64,000 bases of DNA from Aquitalea aquatica (GTDB taxonomy: Bacteria; Pseudomonadota; Gammaproteobacteria; Burkholderiales; Chromobacteriaceae), in contig NZ_JACERN010000017.1 of NCBI RefSeq assembly GCF_013911085.1, forward strand, positions 124,001 through 188,000, in the 5' to 3' direction. Position numbers and translations under genes: made by a program. Under the pieces are notes generated by a model that saw only the letters and a program-made list of their open reading frames with translations, did not search any database and was not told where the DNA came from. Positions 14,329-23,890 of this stretch are shown here, one piece after another (within the stretch, counting starts at the first letter, position 1; each line of letters opens with the position of its first letter).

Positions 14329-14688
14329 ATGCGTATCGAAAAAACCATTCCCATCGGTGACCACACCATCACCATCCGCGAACTGACCGTTGCGGATATT
14401 CGTGCTTTGCTGGTCGAGTCCATGCAGCAGCATGGCGATGTCGGACTTATCCCGGACCAGGCTGACCTGGTGCTGAATGCCATGCTGCTGCCGGATGTCC
14501 GCCTGGAAGAGCTGCGCGCCATGGCCCCGATGGAACCAGACGTGCTGGACAGCCTAGCTGATTCGGATCTGCAGACGCTGCGCGATAAGTGCCGGGAGTT
14601 GAACCCGCTTTTTTTCGGCATGAAGGCGCGGCTGGAACAGGCGAAGGCCCAGGCGGAGATGATCGCCCTGGCCCAGCTGAACAGCTAA
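14329..14688 (+). CDS. Tail assembly chaperone, short form
   Basis: The 119-residue protein (RIEKTIPIGDHTITIRELTV, DLVLNAMLLPDVRLEELRAM, LADSDLQTLRDKCRELNPLF) lies between tail tube and tape measure. This is the place of the lambda gpG/Mu gp41 tail assembly chaperones, which coat the tape measure before tube polymerisation. Within the gene at 14609-14615 there are seven T residues, making the slippery heptamer T TTT TTC in the correct phase. A second open frame follows, so a longer frameshift product is expected as in most tailed phages. Confidence 0.85.
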   Translation: MRIEKTIPIGDHTITIRELTVADIRALLVESMQQHGDVGLIPDQADLVLNAMLLPDVRLEELRAMAPMEPDVLDSLADSDLQTLRDKCRELNPLFFGMKARLEQAKAQAEMIALAQLNS

Positions 14689-14807
14689 GCCAGCTGGAAA
14701 CCAACCTGGGCCGGCTGATTGAAGCAGGCCACCCGAATGCAGCGCGGTACCCGCTGCGCTTCTTTGCCGCCGTCATTGATGATCTGAATAGCCGAAACGC
14801 CACATGA
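14329..14807 (+). CDS. Tail assembly chaperone, -1 frameshift long form (slippage at 14610-14616)
   Basis: After codon CCG CTT TTT TTC, a -1 slip on T TTT TTC enters a frame that stays open to 14807. It adds about 63 residues ending in LGRLIEAGHPNAARYPLRFF and AAVIDDLNSRNAT. That second segment has protein-like composition beyond the zero-frame stop at 14688 and has no convincing start of its own, so it is best explained as the gpG-T style extension. It stops in ATGA overlap with the tape measure ATG. Slippage efficiency cannot be judged from sequence. Confidence 0.7.
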
Positions 14808-17800
14808 AAACCCTGGAATACCTGATCAAGGCCAATAGCTCCGACTTTGTCACTGCGGTGACCAAGGCGGAAACCATCTATGGCCAGGCACTCAAGGGCA
14901 TGGCCGACAAAGCCAAGCAGATCAGCCTATTCAAGCAAGCGAAGGAAGACGCAGACAGTACTGGTACCGCCCTGGTCAAACTGAAGACCACGGCAGAACA
15001 GGTGCGCAAAGCGCTGGGAGACAGTGGCGGAACCCTGCAGCAAAACCAGCAGCTGGCCCAAACCGAAGCAGCCATCAACAAGACCGAGGCTGCTATGCGT
15101 GGCCAGGTAGCTGCCGTTGTCTCGATGCGCCAGGCGCTGGCTGCGGCCGGTGTCGATACCCGCAATCTGGCAGCAGAGCAGGACAAAATGGCCACGGCCA
15201 TTGCAAAAGCATCTGCAAGCGTCATCCAGAACCGCCGCACCAATGCTGCCCGGGATGTCCTGGGCATCCGTTCCGAGCTGGATGTCACCCGCGAAATTAA
15301 CCTGGTGCAGGCAGCTTATGATCGCCTTGCTGCCACCGGTACGGTCTCGCATAACGAGTTGGACCGGGCGGCTGCTGCGACCAAGGCCCGGATTGCCGCC
15401 CTGCGCCAGGAGCTGCGGGGTGGTGCTGAAGAGGTCAAACTGTTTACCGCCCCATCGGCGGCCGTCAACCAGGTGCGCCGTACTGGTGCCGCCCGCGATG
15501 TCCTGGGCATCCGCTCCGAACTGGATATCACCCGCGAAATTAACCAGGTGCAGGCAGCGTATGACCGCCTCGCAGCGACCGGCACGGTTTCGCATAATGA
15601 GCTGGACCGAGCAGCTGCCGCAACCAAGGCCCGGATTGCCTCCCTGCGCCAGGAACTGCGCGGTGGTGCTGAGGAGGTCAAGCTGTTTACAGCGCCTGCG
15701 GCACCAATCAGACAAGCCCAGCGTACCAGCGCTGCCCGCGATGTCCTGGGCATCCGCTCCCAGACCGACATCCAGCGGGAAATCCAGCAGGTGTCGGCAG
15801 CCTTCTCCCGCCTGACCCAAAACCCAGCTATCAGTATGGCTGAGTTGTCCAGGGCAGCCACGGCCACCAAGGCCCGGATTGCTGCCCTCCGCCAAGAGCT
15901 GCAAGGCACGATGCCCGCCAGCAGCTTCCTGATGACAGGTGCCGGCAAGCTGGTCGCCATGGCCAGTGCTGTGGTGTCGCTCAATGCTGCGCTGGCGCTG
16001 ACCCGCAGCATCCTGTCCACGGCTGGCCAGTTTGAAACCCTGCGTACCCAGTTAAACGCCGTTGAAAAGTCGGCTAACAAAGGCGGTGAAGCCTTTGCCT
16101 ACATCAAGCAGCAGGCAGTCAATACCCCGTTCCAGGTCACCAACCTGACCCAGACCTATATCCGGCTGCGCAACTACGGGCTGGACCCGACGGCTGGCAG
16201 TATGCAAGCCATCATCGACCAGGCGGCAAAGCTGGGCGGCAGTCAGGAAATGCTGGAGCGCATCACCCTGGCGCTGGGCCAGGCATGGACCAAGCAGAAG
16301 CTGCAGGGCGAGGAGATCATGCAGCTCAACGAGGCTGGCGTGCCGGTGTGGGATCTGCTGTCCAAGGCCATGAACAAGTCGGCTGCCGAGCTGATGAAGC
16401 TATCCGAGAACGGCCAGCTCGGCCGAGATGCCATCACCGCGCTGATGCAGGCCATGGAGAACGATGCAGCCGGTGTAGCGGCTTCGCAGATGCAGACCTG
16501 GAATGGCATCGTGTCCAATGCCACCGACTTGTGGCAGGAGTTCCTGGACAGCATCGGCCAGGCCGGGCTGCTGCAATTCGCCAAAGACAGCATCACCCAG
16601 TTGACGACTGCCCTGCAGAAGATGAAGGAAACCGGCGAACTGTCCCAGATCGCACACGACATTGCAGACGCGCTGCAGGCCCTGGGCAAGATCGCCATCG
16701 GTACCGCCAAGTTCATCACCGCGCATCACGATGCCATCATTGCTGTGGCTGCGGTTTATGGTGCCCTGGCTGCCAAGAAACTGTTTGCTGGCCTGGCCAC
16801 GGATCTGGTGACCTTTGCCACTGCTGCTACCAAAGCTGCTACCGCACTGCGGACACTGAAAGAAGCCCAGACAGTGGGCGACATCATTGATACCGTGGTT
16901 GGCAAAGGCAGTGTCCGCAAGGCGACGGCAGCGGCCAAGGCGGCACAGCCGGCATCTACCCTGACAAAGGTTGCTAGCGGTGTGATCGAGGGGGCGACCT
17001 ATGCACAAGGCGTCACAGAAACCTATCGTCTGGCTAAAGCTGTTCCAGCTGCTGCAGGTACCGGTGTTGCTGTAGAAGGAGCAAAAGCAGCTGAGACTGC
17101 AGCAATGCAGTCCGGCGCAGCCTGGAGTGCCGCTGCCAATGTCGCAAAAAAGGCTTGGATGGGCATGACATCTGAGGTAGCCCTTACCTCATCAGTGTCG
17201 CTGACTGGGGTAGCTGCATTGATTGCCCGTTTTACGGTGTTTGGAACAGTGGCCTATGCGTCTTATAAGGCGCTTGAACCAATAATCAGCAATACCATTG
17301 ATCTCTATAAGATGGAAATAGACGCTCTTGAGCAGAAGCGTCAAACACTGGAGGAAATTAATCGGCTTGAGCGAGAGGGTGTGAAGCAGGATGGTGGTAC
17401 CGGTACCGGCGCAGTCACACGAATCATGACAGCCAGTGAGCTGGCCAGTTCAAGCAGCGCCCAGCTCAAAAGCTACCGTGAGAATCTGGATCGTGCTCAC
17501 AAAATCCAGTTTGACCAAGCAGTCCAGCAGGCGCGGAACATCACTCGGGCAGGTGGTGATTCTGATAAAGACCCGGAGTACCAAAAATATCTGGCTGAGG
17601 CGATTACCTATAAAAAAGCCATCAAGGCGCTGGATGATTATGAGGCGCAGCGCCTCAAGCTGGAAACCGGCTACAGCAACCAGATCAAGGCCATCAAGAA
17701 TGGCCAACTTGAGACCCTCGCTGTCGCGCTGGCCAGAGAGCAAAAGCTATATGACAAAGCCAATGAGCAACTCCAAGCAGCTGTTGCTGCACGCCAGAAA

Positions 17801-19015
17801 CATCAGGACGCCTGGGCCAACAATAAAGCGGTAGACCCTGCGACAAAGGCCACTGAACCACAAGGCGTTACCGACTATTACGACAGCCTGCAGAAAGCTC
17901 AGGCACTGGCGCGGGCAGCGCAGGATAGCCAGAAGACAGCCAATACCACTGGCCTTGATGGCGACTTCCAAAAGGCCACCCGCGATGCAGCCGCTGCTGA
18001 AACAGCTTTCGGCCGAGTGATGGATGTCATCAATCAACTGCGTAGCGGCGGCAAGATCACTGAAGGCGAATTCAAGCTGTTCAATGACCAGGCTGGCCGC
18101 GCCCAGGACAGTCTGGATGCCGGCGCAGAAAAAACCGCAAAATCTTCCTTGCAAGCAGCAATGGAAAAGATGGAAGCACTGAAAGCCGCTGCCGCAGCCA
18201 TCCAGAAACTGGATATATCGGTGAGCTTCAATGATAAGCAGGCCGTCCAGGATATGGAAAGCATGATCAACCGCATTCAGCAGGCGGCCCAGGCTCATCC
18301 AGTCAAGATTGCCACTGCGCTAGTCGGCCCCGATGGAAAGCTGCTGCAGGATGCGCGCCAGGCAATTGGTCTGCCAGACCGTCCAACCTCGGAACTGACA
18401 CCAGGGCCATCCACTGCTGGAAGCAGTGACAAGAAAGCAGCAGCGGCAACGATACCGGCCGAAGTTGATAAGAAAACTGCGACAGCTGACCTGAACCAGT
18501 TTCTGGATAGTGCCCAGCTGGTTGCCAAAGCCAATCCTATCAAGGTACCGGTGAACTACATCGGCGGCAGCGATGCAGCGACTAATCTTGCGGCGGCCCG
18601 TCGGCAAGTCGGCCTGCCCGACATCCAGTCCCACGCCGATGGTGGTGCCATTTCTGGCCCAGGTACCGGCACCTCGGACAGCATCCTAAGCCGCTTGAGC
18701 AATGGCGAATTCGTGGTCCGTGCAGCGGCTACCAGCTACTACGGGCCGGATCTGCTTCATGCCATCAATCAGATGCGTCTCCCGCGCTTTGCCACGGGCG
18801 GTGTCGTGGGCCAACTGCCGGCAGTGAGCCGGGCGATGTCGGCCATGCCATCCCTGCAGGCGAGTACCAGCAGCGCTGCCATTGGCCAGTCCAGTAGCCC
18901 ACTCAACATCTGGCTACCTGGTGCAGCCGACCCCATCACCGTGCAGGCCCCGGATGCATCCGTTAAACAGCTGCGCGATGCCGCGTTAAAACACAACCTC
19001 AAATTCGGCAAATAA
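14804..19015 (+). CDS. Tail tape measure protein
   Basis: The 1403-residue protein sets tail length. Residues 1-370 are helical and include three tandem 81-residue repeats. Residues about 400-600 carry the tape-measure signature: FETLRTQLNAVEKSANKGGE, QVTNLTQTYIRLRNYGLDP, LQGEEIMQLNEAGVPVWDLL, WNGIVSNATDLWQEFLDS. Hydrophobic segments follow (AIIAVAAVYGALAAKKLF and VAALIARFTVFGTVAYASY), as in tape measures that help DNA cross the inner membrane. Coiled-coil material fills residues 840-1250, and the end has the usual HADGGAISGPGTGTSDSI and LPRFATGGVVG. The start overlaps the chaperone stop. Confidence 0.95.
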   Translation: MKTLEYLIKANSSDFVTAVTKAETIYGQALKGMADKAKQISLFKQAKEDADSTGTALVKLKTTAEQVRKALGDSGGTLQQNQQLAQTEAAINKTEAAMRGQVAAVVSMRQALAAAGVDTRNLAAEQDKMATAIAKASASVIQNRRTNAARDVLGIRSELDVTREINLVQAAYDRLAATGTVSHNELDRAAAATKARIAALRQELRGGAEEVKLFTAPSAAVNQVRRTGAARDVLGIRSELDITREINQVQAAYDRLAATGTVSHNELDRAAAATKARIASLRQELRGGAEEVKLFTAPAAPIRQAQRTSAARDVLGIRSQTDIQREIQQVSAAFSRLTQNPAISMAELSRAATATKARIAALRQELQGTMPASSFLMTGAGKLVAMASAVVSLNAALALTRSILSTAGQFETLRTQLNAVEKSANKGGEAFAYIKQQAVNTPFQVTNLTQTYIRLRNYGLDPTAGSMQAIIDQAAKLGGSQEMLERITLALGQAWTKQKLQGEEIMQLNEAGVPVWDLLSKAMNKSAAELMKLSENGQLGRDAITALMQAMENDAAGVAASQMQTWNGIVSNATDLWQEFLDSIGQAGLLQFAKDSITQLTTALQKMKETGELSQIAHDIADALQALGKIAIGTAKFITAHHDAIIAVAAVYGALAAKKLFAGLATDLVTFATAATKAATALRTLKEAQTVGDIIDTVVGKGSVRKATAAAKAAQPASTLTKVASGVIEGATYAQGVTETYRLAKAVPAAAGTGVAVEGAKAAETAAMQSGAAWSAAANVAKKAWMGMTSEVALTSSVSLTGVAALIARFTVFGTVAYASYKALEPIISNTIDLYKMEIDALEQKRQTLEEINRLEREGVKQDGGTGTGAVTRIMTASELASSSSAQLKSYRENLDRAHKIQFDQAVQQARNITRAGGDSDKDPEYQKYLAEAITYKKAIKALDDYEAQRLKLETGYSNQIKAIKNGQLETLAVALAREQKLYDKANEQLQAAVAARQKHQDAWANNKAVDPATKATEPQGVTDYYDSLQKAQALARAAQDSQKTANTTGLDGDFQKATRDAAAAETAFGRVMDVINQLRSGGKITEGEFKLFNDQAGRAQDSLDAGAEKTAKSSLQAAMEKMEALKAAAAAIQKLDISVSFNDKQAVQDMESMINRIQQAAQAHPVKIATALVGPDGKLLQDARQAIGLPDRPTSELTPGPSTAGSSDKKAAAATIPAEVDKKTATADLNQFLDSAQLVAKANPIKVPVNYIGGSDAATNLAAARRQVGLPDIQSHADGGAISGPGTGTSDSILSRLSNGEFVVRAAATSYYGPDLLHAINQMRLPRFATGGVVGQLPAVSRAMSAMPSLQASTSSAAIGQSSSPLNIWLPGAADPITVQAPDASVKQLRDAALKHNLKFGK
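15233..15904 (+). repeat. Three tandem 243-bp coding repeats in the tape measure gene
   Basis: Copies begin at 15233, 15476 and 15719, a strict 243-base (81-codon) period. Copies 1 and 2 are nearly identical in protein: AARDVLGIRSELD, REIN.VQAAYDRLAATGTVS, HNELDRAAAATKARIA. Copy 3 is diverged (IRSQTDIQREIQQVSAAFSR). In-frame duplication like this would lengthen the tail by a fixed step per copy. Confidence 0.9.
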
Positions 19016-19018
19016 ACC

Positions 19019-19540
19019 ATGAATGCAAATCGATATGCACAGTTTTTTGCACTGGATGGCCAGGTCATTCCAATCCGGGCCGGTCTGAAAGTGAACCAGA
19101 CCTATGAACAGCTCGGTGGCCGCCAGCTGTTCCGGGCCCGCACCGGTAAGGCCCGGATGCAGAGCCACTGGACCAAGGTTAAAACCGTCCTGTCCGGCAG
19201 CGGCTGGAATGTCATGCCTTTTGCGGGCATTGATCAGACGGCCGTGCATACCCTGGACTGCGTGACCGCCCGTGCGCTGCAAAGCCATCTGCCGCTGTTT
19301 ACCCTGCCGGCACTCCGTCAGGACATCCCGCCGAGGGGCTTTGCCGTGGTCAATGGCGAACTGGTGCCGACGCATGCAGTGCTGGCCGGCACGGTGCTGA
19401 CGCTCAACCCAGTCGCCAATGCGGACAGCTACGTCTGCTGGTACTGGCCTCGCCTGACCGGTTATCTGACCGCCGTCAGCGACCAGGGCGACCCGCGCAG
19501 CCTGAATTACACCTGGTCGCTGATGCTGGAAGAGGCTTGA
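19019..19540 (+). CDS. Distal tail protein candidate
   Basis: The 173-residue protein is encoded three bases after the tape measure. It is beta-rich, with GGRQLFRARTGKARMQSHWT, VLSGSGWNVMPFAGIDQ, and the C-terminal ADSYVCWYWPRLTGYLTAV plus NYTWSLMLEEA. Ending with a W-rich strand and the SLMLEE motif is common in minor tail proteins immediately after tape measures. That suggests a distal tail (Dit-like) ring or an adaptor between tube and tip. Assignment is by position and composition; I cannot name the family. Confidence 0.55.
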   Translation: MNANRYAQFFALDGQVIPIRAGLKVNQTYEQLGGRQLFRARTGKARMQSHWTKVKTVLSGSGWNVMPFAGIDQTAVHTLDCVTARALQSHLPLFTLPALRQDIPPRGFAVVNGELVPTHAVLAGTVLTLNPVANADSYVCWYWPRLTGYLTAVSDQGDPRSLNYTWSLMLEEA

Positions 19541-19541
19541 G

Positions 19542-21770
19542 ATGATCAACGGCTCTGCCATCAATAGCGCACCAATCAATGCCTATTCCGCTGGCGGCGG
19601 TACGCCACAGCCGGGTGCCAGCAAACTGTCGGTACCGATTACGCTGGACGTGTCGACGCTACCGACCGGATCGCTTTCTACCCCGATCAGCCTGGCTGTG
19701 CTGCCGGTATCACTGCCGGCAGAAGGCTGGGATGTCCGGGTGCTGGTGGGCGGTGTTGATCTGTCCGGCCGGGTCGAGGGAGAGCTGGAAATTGAAGCGG
19801 AGGAAGGCGCAGCGCGTATTGCATCGGTGGTGCTGAGTCTTGCGGCCGGAGATAGCCTGGCCAGCTTTGGTGGGCAAAGCCTGGTGATTGATGTCCAGCC
19901 GATGATCGGTGGTGCGTGGGTGCGGCGCTTTACCGGCAAAGTCTCCCTGCCGCAGTTTGATCTTGAAGCTGGCCGCGTCACCCTGCACGGTACCGATAAC
20001 CGCCATGAGCTGCTAGCACAATCTAGCCGCTCAGCCCTTGCAGCTATGCTCGGTGGCTACTGGTCCGATCATGTCGGCAGTGAGGCAGCAAACAGTCTGC
20101 AGTATGCCGAAGGCCGACTGGAAACCGTTGCAGGCAGCTTTGATCTGGATGCCTATGGTAATCCACGGCTGACCAACTGGGCCGGATCTGGCCAGGCTGC
20201 GACGGTGACTGACGACGATATCAAGGATGGTTCGCTCGAGGTCCGGCCGGTAGCGCTGAGCGATGTCACCAACCTGGTGACAAATGACCAGGTCGGGCTG
20301 GGTGCGGTTTCGACGACCAGCATTTGCGGCCTGATCCACGACAGTGCAAACGATACCGGCAAGTCTGCGACCGATAATCTGACCGCCAATACCCGACCAT
20401 TGATCGGTGGAACGGTTGAACCAGGTGCAACGGTCACCCTGGCTATCGGTGGTCAGAGCGTGGTGACCACGGCGTCAGGTACGGGCTATTTTGCAGTACA
20501 GCCGCCGTATGCGCTGGCCCCCGGCATCCATACTCCGCATATCACTGTTACAAGCAGTTGGACGTGGGAGGCTTGGGGAACGTCGTTCACCGTGGCCACG
20601 GCTGATGAGGCGAATGAAGGGGCAGTATCGTCGGCGACAAGTGAAAAAGTGGCAAGCACCGATTGCACCCTGGAATACCGCTACCCGCGCCTGCATTTGG
20701 CCGAAACCATATACCAATGGTCCATGGGCATTTCCTACCCGGAGCTTGTTCTCGGTCGCAATGGCCATGCTTTTATTCTCCCGGAGCGGTCACTGTTTGA
20801 ATCGGCTGCCAGCCAGAGCGGCTGGATCGTCGACAAGACGACATACACCTCTCCGAAACAAGGTAGCTCCGTCGTTGGCTATATCGACCGCAATGGCAAT
20901 GTGATCAATGGTGCCCCCGGCCCGGCCGCTGATGTCGTTGAAGTGTTGATCTTCAAGAACGAGTACACGGGCGCGGTAGAACTGGACCCACGCTGTGAGT
21001 CGGCAACGCTATGGCTGCATCGTCGTATTGCACAGCCTGTGACTGAGCGCTGGCGTGTCACGGTGTCCGCGCCGGACTCTGTCGCAGCACTCGGCACCCG
21101 TAAAACCCAAGGGGCGACGGCTGCCGTGGATGCTACGAGCAGCTTTAATGCCGATGCCTGGGAAAAGGACTTAAAGGTCGAGCCGGTCATCAAGACCAGC
21201 ACCGACTACACCAGTCTGCCGACGGTTTCCCGCGCCGATATTGATGCTGCCCTTGTCTGCCTGGCGGCGAAGGCTCGTCGCCAGATCCTGGCCAGCCACC
21301 GCGCCAGCCGGGTGACATTCACCACCGTGGCCAGTGCGACGCTGGACTTGCCGCAGCGCCTGCAGGTTGATTCTGCCGACCTGCACGCTATTGGCAAAGT
21401 TGCCCGGTTTGTCGAGCGCTACACCATCGACAGCGGCCGGGCCGAGACGGACATCGAGCTGGCGATCAGTGCGCTGGTCGGTGTCGGCACCGCCCAGGAT
21501 GAACCGCTTCAGAGTCCAGTTATTACCGGCGCGGCCAATCTTTCGCAGTCGGCCACGGTGCCGGTGCCTAGTGCTTGGGAAGGCCGAGGTAACCTGATTG
21601 CGGGCACATCCTGGACCACGGGGGCGACGGGTGACACGACTTCGCAATATCCGCGCTCTGTCGCGCTAACCACCAATGCTATCCACCCCTATATGACTGA
21701 CCCGATTGACCGCCCGATGTCCTATGAGATCAGTGTGGCCATACCGGTTGACCCTTTTGAACTGAGGTAG
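19542..21770 (+). CDS. Large tail-tip (hub/baseplate-like) protein with Ig-like insert
   Basis: A 742-residue protein, one base after its neighbour. The N-terminal third looks like a tail hub: WDVRVLVGGVDLSGRVEGEL, WVRRFTGKVSLPQFDLE, VTLHGTDNRHELLAQSSRSA. A bacterial Ig-like domain is inserted at about residues 280-345 (RPLIGGTVEPGATVTLAIGG, then a GYFAVQPPYALAPGIHTP strand pattern). The last third has HRRIAQPVTERWRVTVSA and SHRASRVTFTTVASATLDLP. It probably forms the central tail-tip hub, with the Ig-like part binding cell-surface sugar weakly. Family identity is not recognised. Confidence 0.6.
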   Translation: MINGSAINSAPINAYSAGGGTPQPGASKLSVPITLDVSTLPTGSLSTPISLAVLPVSLPAEGWDVRVLVGGVDLSGRVEGELEIEAEEGAARIASVVLSLAAGDSLASFGGQSLVIDVQPMIGGAWVRRFTGKVSLPQFDLEAGRVTLHGTDNRHELLAQSSRSALAAMLGGYWSDHVGSEAANSLQYAEGRLETVAGSFDLDAYGNPRLTNWAGSGQAATVTDDDIKDGSLEVRPVALSDVTNLVTNDQVGLGAVSTTSICGLIHDSANDTGKSATDNLTANTRPLIGGTVEPGATVTLAIGGQSVVTTASGTGYFAVQPPYALAPGIHTPHITVTSSWTWEAWGTSFTVATADEANEGAVSSATSEKVASTDCTLEYRYPRLHLAETIYQWSMGISYPELVLGRNGHAFILPERSLFESAASQSGWIVDKTTYTSPKQGSSVVGYIDRNGNVINGAPGPAADVVEVLIFKNEYTGAVELDPRCESATLWLHRRIAQPVTERWRVTVSAPDSVAALGTRKTQGATAAVDATSSFNADAWEKDLKVEPVIKTSTDYTSLPTVSRADIDAALVCLAAKARRQILASHRASRVTFTTVASATLDLPQRLQVDSADLHAIGKVARFVERYTIDSGRAETDIELAISALVGVGTAQDEPLQSPVITGAANLSQSATVPVPSAWEGRGNLIAGTSWTTGATGDTTSQYPRSVALTTNAIHPYMTDPIDRPMSYEISVAIPVDPFELR

Positions 21771-21772
21771 CC

Positions 21773-22162
21773 ATGGCGCTCACTTTTGCACTGTATTACG
21801 ACGCCGCCCGGACCCAGCCAGTCACCCAGCTGGCGCTAGCCGGCATTAACGATGCCCTTGCCAGTCCGCTCCAGCAGCGGCTGTATGTTGGTCCTGCTGC
21901 CGGCATGCGGACGATGTCGACGGATGGCCAGCCGATCCGCTTATCGGTCGTCTCAACCGGTGATGTCCAGCCCAGCGCATTCCGCTTGGCGCTGAGCCAA
22001 GTGGATCTCAGCAGCGCAGTACCAGGTGCAGACATTGCCTTGCCTGCCCAGCTGGATGACTTGGTAGCGATCTGGCTGCAAGTAGATTGCTCCCACATCA
22101 CAACGGGCAGCCATGGCGGCCTGACGATCACCAGTACCGAAGTGAAAGAGGTAGCACTATGA
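21773..22162 (+). CDS. Phage tail-tip region protein, unknown
   Basis: The 129-residue beta-rich protein starts at ATG two bases after the hub gene. Features include FALYYDAARTQPVTQLALAG, QQRLYVGPAAGMRTMSTDG, VVSTGDVQPSAFRLALSQV and a closing GGLTITSTEVKEVAL. It has no signal peptide, cysteine motif or catalytic pattern. Size and place suggest a small structural subunit of the tail tip. It overlaps the next gene by four bases. I do not recognise the family. Confidence 0.6.
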   Translation: MALTFALYYDAARTQPVTQLALAGINDALASPLQQRLYVGPAAGMRTMSTDGQPIRLSVVSTGDVQPSAFRLALSQVDLSSAVPGADIALPAQLDDLVAIWLQVDCSHITTGSHGGLTITSTEVKEVAL

Positions 22163-22491
22163 GCGGCATGACTGAGCAAGATGCCCAGACTATCGGCAGG
22201 GCACTGAAGCAGCCGGCTACCTCATCAAAGCGGTTGCCGGCACTGCCGGCGCGTGGCGGGATTCCCAGTGCCACGGCAACAGGAACAGCCACTCAGTCGG
22301 CTAGTACAACAAGCGGTGGCGGGATTGACTCGCCGCTGACTGAGCAGTCCAGAAGCTACTGGCCGACCGTACAAGCTGTCACCTCGGATGGGCTGCTGCA
22401 GATCGCATACCAGCCAATCAAGAGCGTTGTGATGAAAGATAAATCTGGCCGGGAGGTGGTGTTTAACTATGTCCAGCCTACCGCCTCCTGA
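22159..22491 (+). CDS. Phage tail-tip region protein with Ser/Thr/Ala-rich linker, unknown
   Basis: A 110-residue protein starting in ATGA overlap. The middle is a low-complexity linker (ATATGTATQSASTTSGGGID). The C-terminal forty residues form a compact beta unit (YWPTVQAVTSDGLLQIAYQP, VVMKDKSGREVVFNYV). The shape suggests a flexible connector between tail hub and adhesion proteins. It overlaps the following large gene by 23 bases, indicating tight co-translation. No family recognised. Confidence 0.55.
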   Translation: MSGMTEQDAQTIGRALKQPATSSKRLPALPARGGIPSATATGTATQSASTTSGGGIDSPLTEQSRSYWPTVQAVTSDGLLQIAYQPIKSVVMKDKSGREVVFNYVQPTAS

Positions 22492-23878
22492 CCTCAGCGG
22501 CCCGCTGCCGCTGCAGATTAACCGGCTTGGCCATGCCACACATGGGCTGTGTAAAAACGGCACGGTCAGCATGGCCAACGGCCTGCAGCAGGATGGCTAT
22601 GCTTTCCCTGGGACGGGTTTCTGCTATGCCGTATCAGTGCCGGGCTTTGTCGCTAGTGTTGATCCCGATGCCGCTGCTGAGCAGGCTGCAGGCCGCTACT
22701 GGTTGCCTTATGCCATCGTTGCCGGTGGGCAGCTGTATGGCCAGCAGCTGATGAATGAGCCTGGCTATCGTGGTGATGCTGCCGTATTCATGAGTTTTGG
22801 TACTAACCGGAATCTGGCGATCACCATTCCTGGCGGTGCCATTAAAGCCATCTGGTGGACTATCTGGCCATCTCAGAAAATACATAGCGTGACCGGCATT
22901 TCTGCAATCAATGAGCTGCCATTCTGGAAGCTGCTAGACGTCGCTGGCCACCGTGCCGTGTTTGCGGCCAGCACGGCCTTGGGTGGCGATAACATCGGTA
23001 TGAAGCTGTGGTATGCAGAGTGCCGTTTTTTTGAAATGACTGTGAGTTGGCCAGTCGGTGGCACGCCACAGATATCCTTGGCAGAGCTGCCGAATACGAG
23101 CAGCATTCCCACGCAGTTTGATGGCTTTACAGTAACCCAGGCTGCTCCTGTAGAGGGCGGTGGCCTTGAGCTGCGGGACTATACGCTGCCCGCCCGTTCC
23201 TATGATGCGCAATACGGCATGACGTCAAACCGCCTGGCGCTCCAGCCGATGGCGACTAATGTGGCTGCCTACTATCCACACGACCATACCTTTAGCCGCA
23301 TCGTCGGCTATGCCTACCGGGGTGAAGAGCCGCAGCCAATTACCTGTGAGGCGCGCAGCGTGTTGACCCAGGACTTTGCATGCTCTCCTTATTCTTATCT
23401 TGAAACCAAGCTCTGGTCTGTCCGTATCAGCAATAAGGCGCATCGACGGGTGACGACACGGATCGCGTTTGGGGGTACTGAGGTCATCAGTGCGGTGTGG
23501 GATAAGGATATCTGGGATAGCTGGGTTGTCATGAGCGCTGGCGGTGTTGATGCTGATGCCAATGGACAGCCACTGCTTGGCGGTGGCCCGCTAAATGATG
23601 GGGACAATGCTGTTGTGTGGATGGGGTGTTATGTAGTGGGGCGAGATCTGCTGGTTGCTGCATGGTCGGATAGTGAGTCCGCAAAATGGCAGCTTGTCGA
23701 TGTCGTGACCGGTCAGAAGCTGAACCAGGGGAGCCTCAGCGATGCCCAGCGGTTGGCGTTTCAGCAGGGGCATAAGTTTGAGTTTATCTATGCCAGTAAA
23801 CACCCAGTTACCGGGCAAATTGCGGTCAGTGTTCCAGCTGCCGGCAGTTCGCTTGCAGAGCAGCTGTGCTGGGTTTAA
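22469..23878 (+). CDS. Large tail-tip/adhesion protein, unknown
   Basis: The 469-residue protein is aromatic- and Gly-rich, with many short strands: GYAFPGTGFCYAVSVPGFVA, IPGGAIKAIWWTIWPSQ, MKLWYAECRFFEMTVSWPV, HTFSRIVGYAYRGEEP, WDKDIWDSWVVMSAGGVDA. Clustered Trp and Tyr on predicted strands are typical of carbohydrate- or receptor-contacting phage proteins. There is no coiled coil or collagen repeat, so it is not a simple fibre. It may be the receptor-binding or baseplate shell protein of this phage. I do not recognise a family. Confidence 0.55.
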   Translation: MSSLPPPDLSGPLPLQINRLGHATHGLCKNGTVSMANGLQQDGYAFPGTGFCYAVSVPGFVASVDPDAAAEQAAGRYWLPYAIVAGGQLYGQQLMNEPGYRGDAAVFMSFGTNRNLAITIPGGAIKAIWWTIWPSQKIHSVTGISAINELPFWKLLDVAGHRAVFAASTALGGDNIGMKLWYAECRFFEMTVSWPVGGTPQISLAELPNTSSIPTQFDGFTVTQAAPVEGGGLELRDYTLPARSYDAQYGMTSNRLALQPMATNVAAYYPHDHTFSRIVGYAYRGEEPQPITCEARSVLTQDFACSPYSYLETKLWSVRISNKAHRRVTTRIAFGGTEVISAVWDKDIWDSWVVMSAGGVDADANGQPLLGGGPLNDGDNAVVWMGCYVVGRDLLVAAWSDSESAKWQLVDVVTGQKLNQGSLSDAQRLAFQQGHKFEFIYASKHPVTGQIAVSVPAAGSSLAEQLCWV

Positions 23879-23890
23879 CGGGAGATTTGT

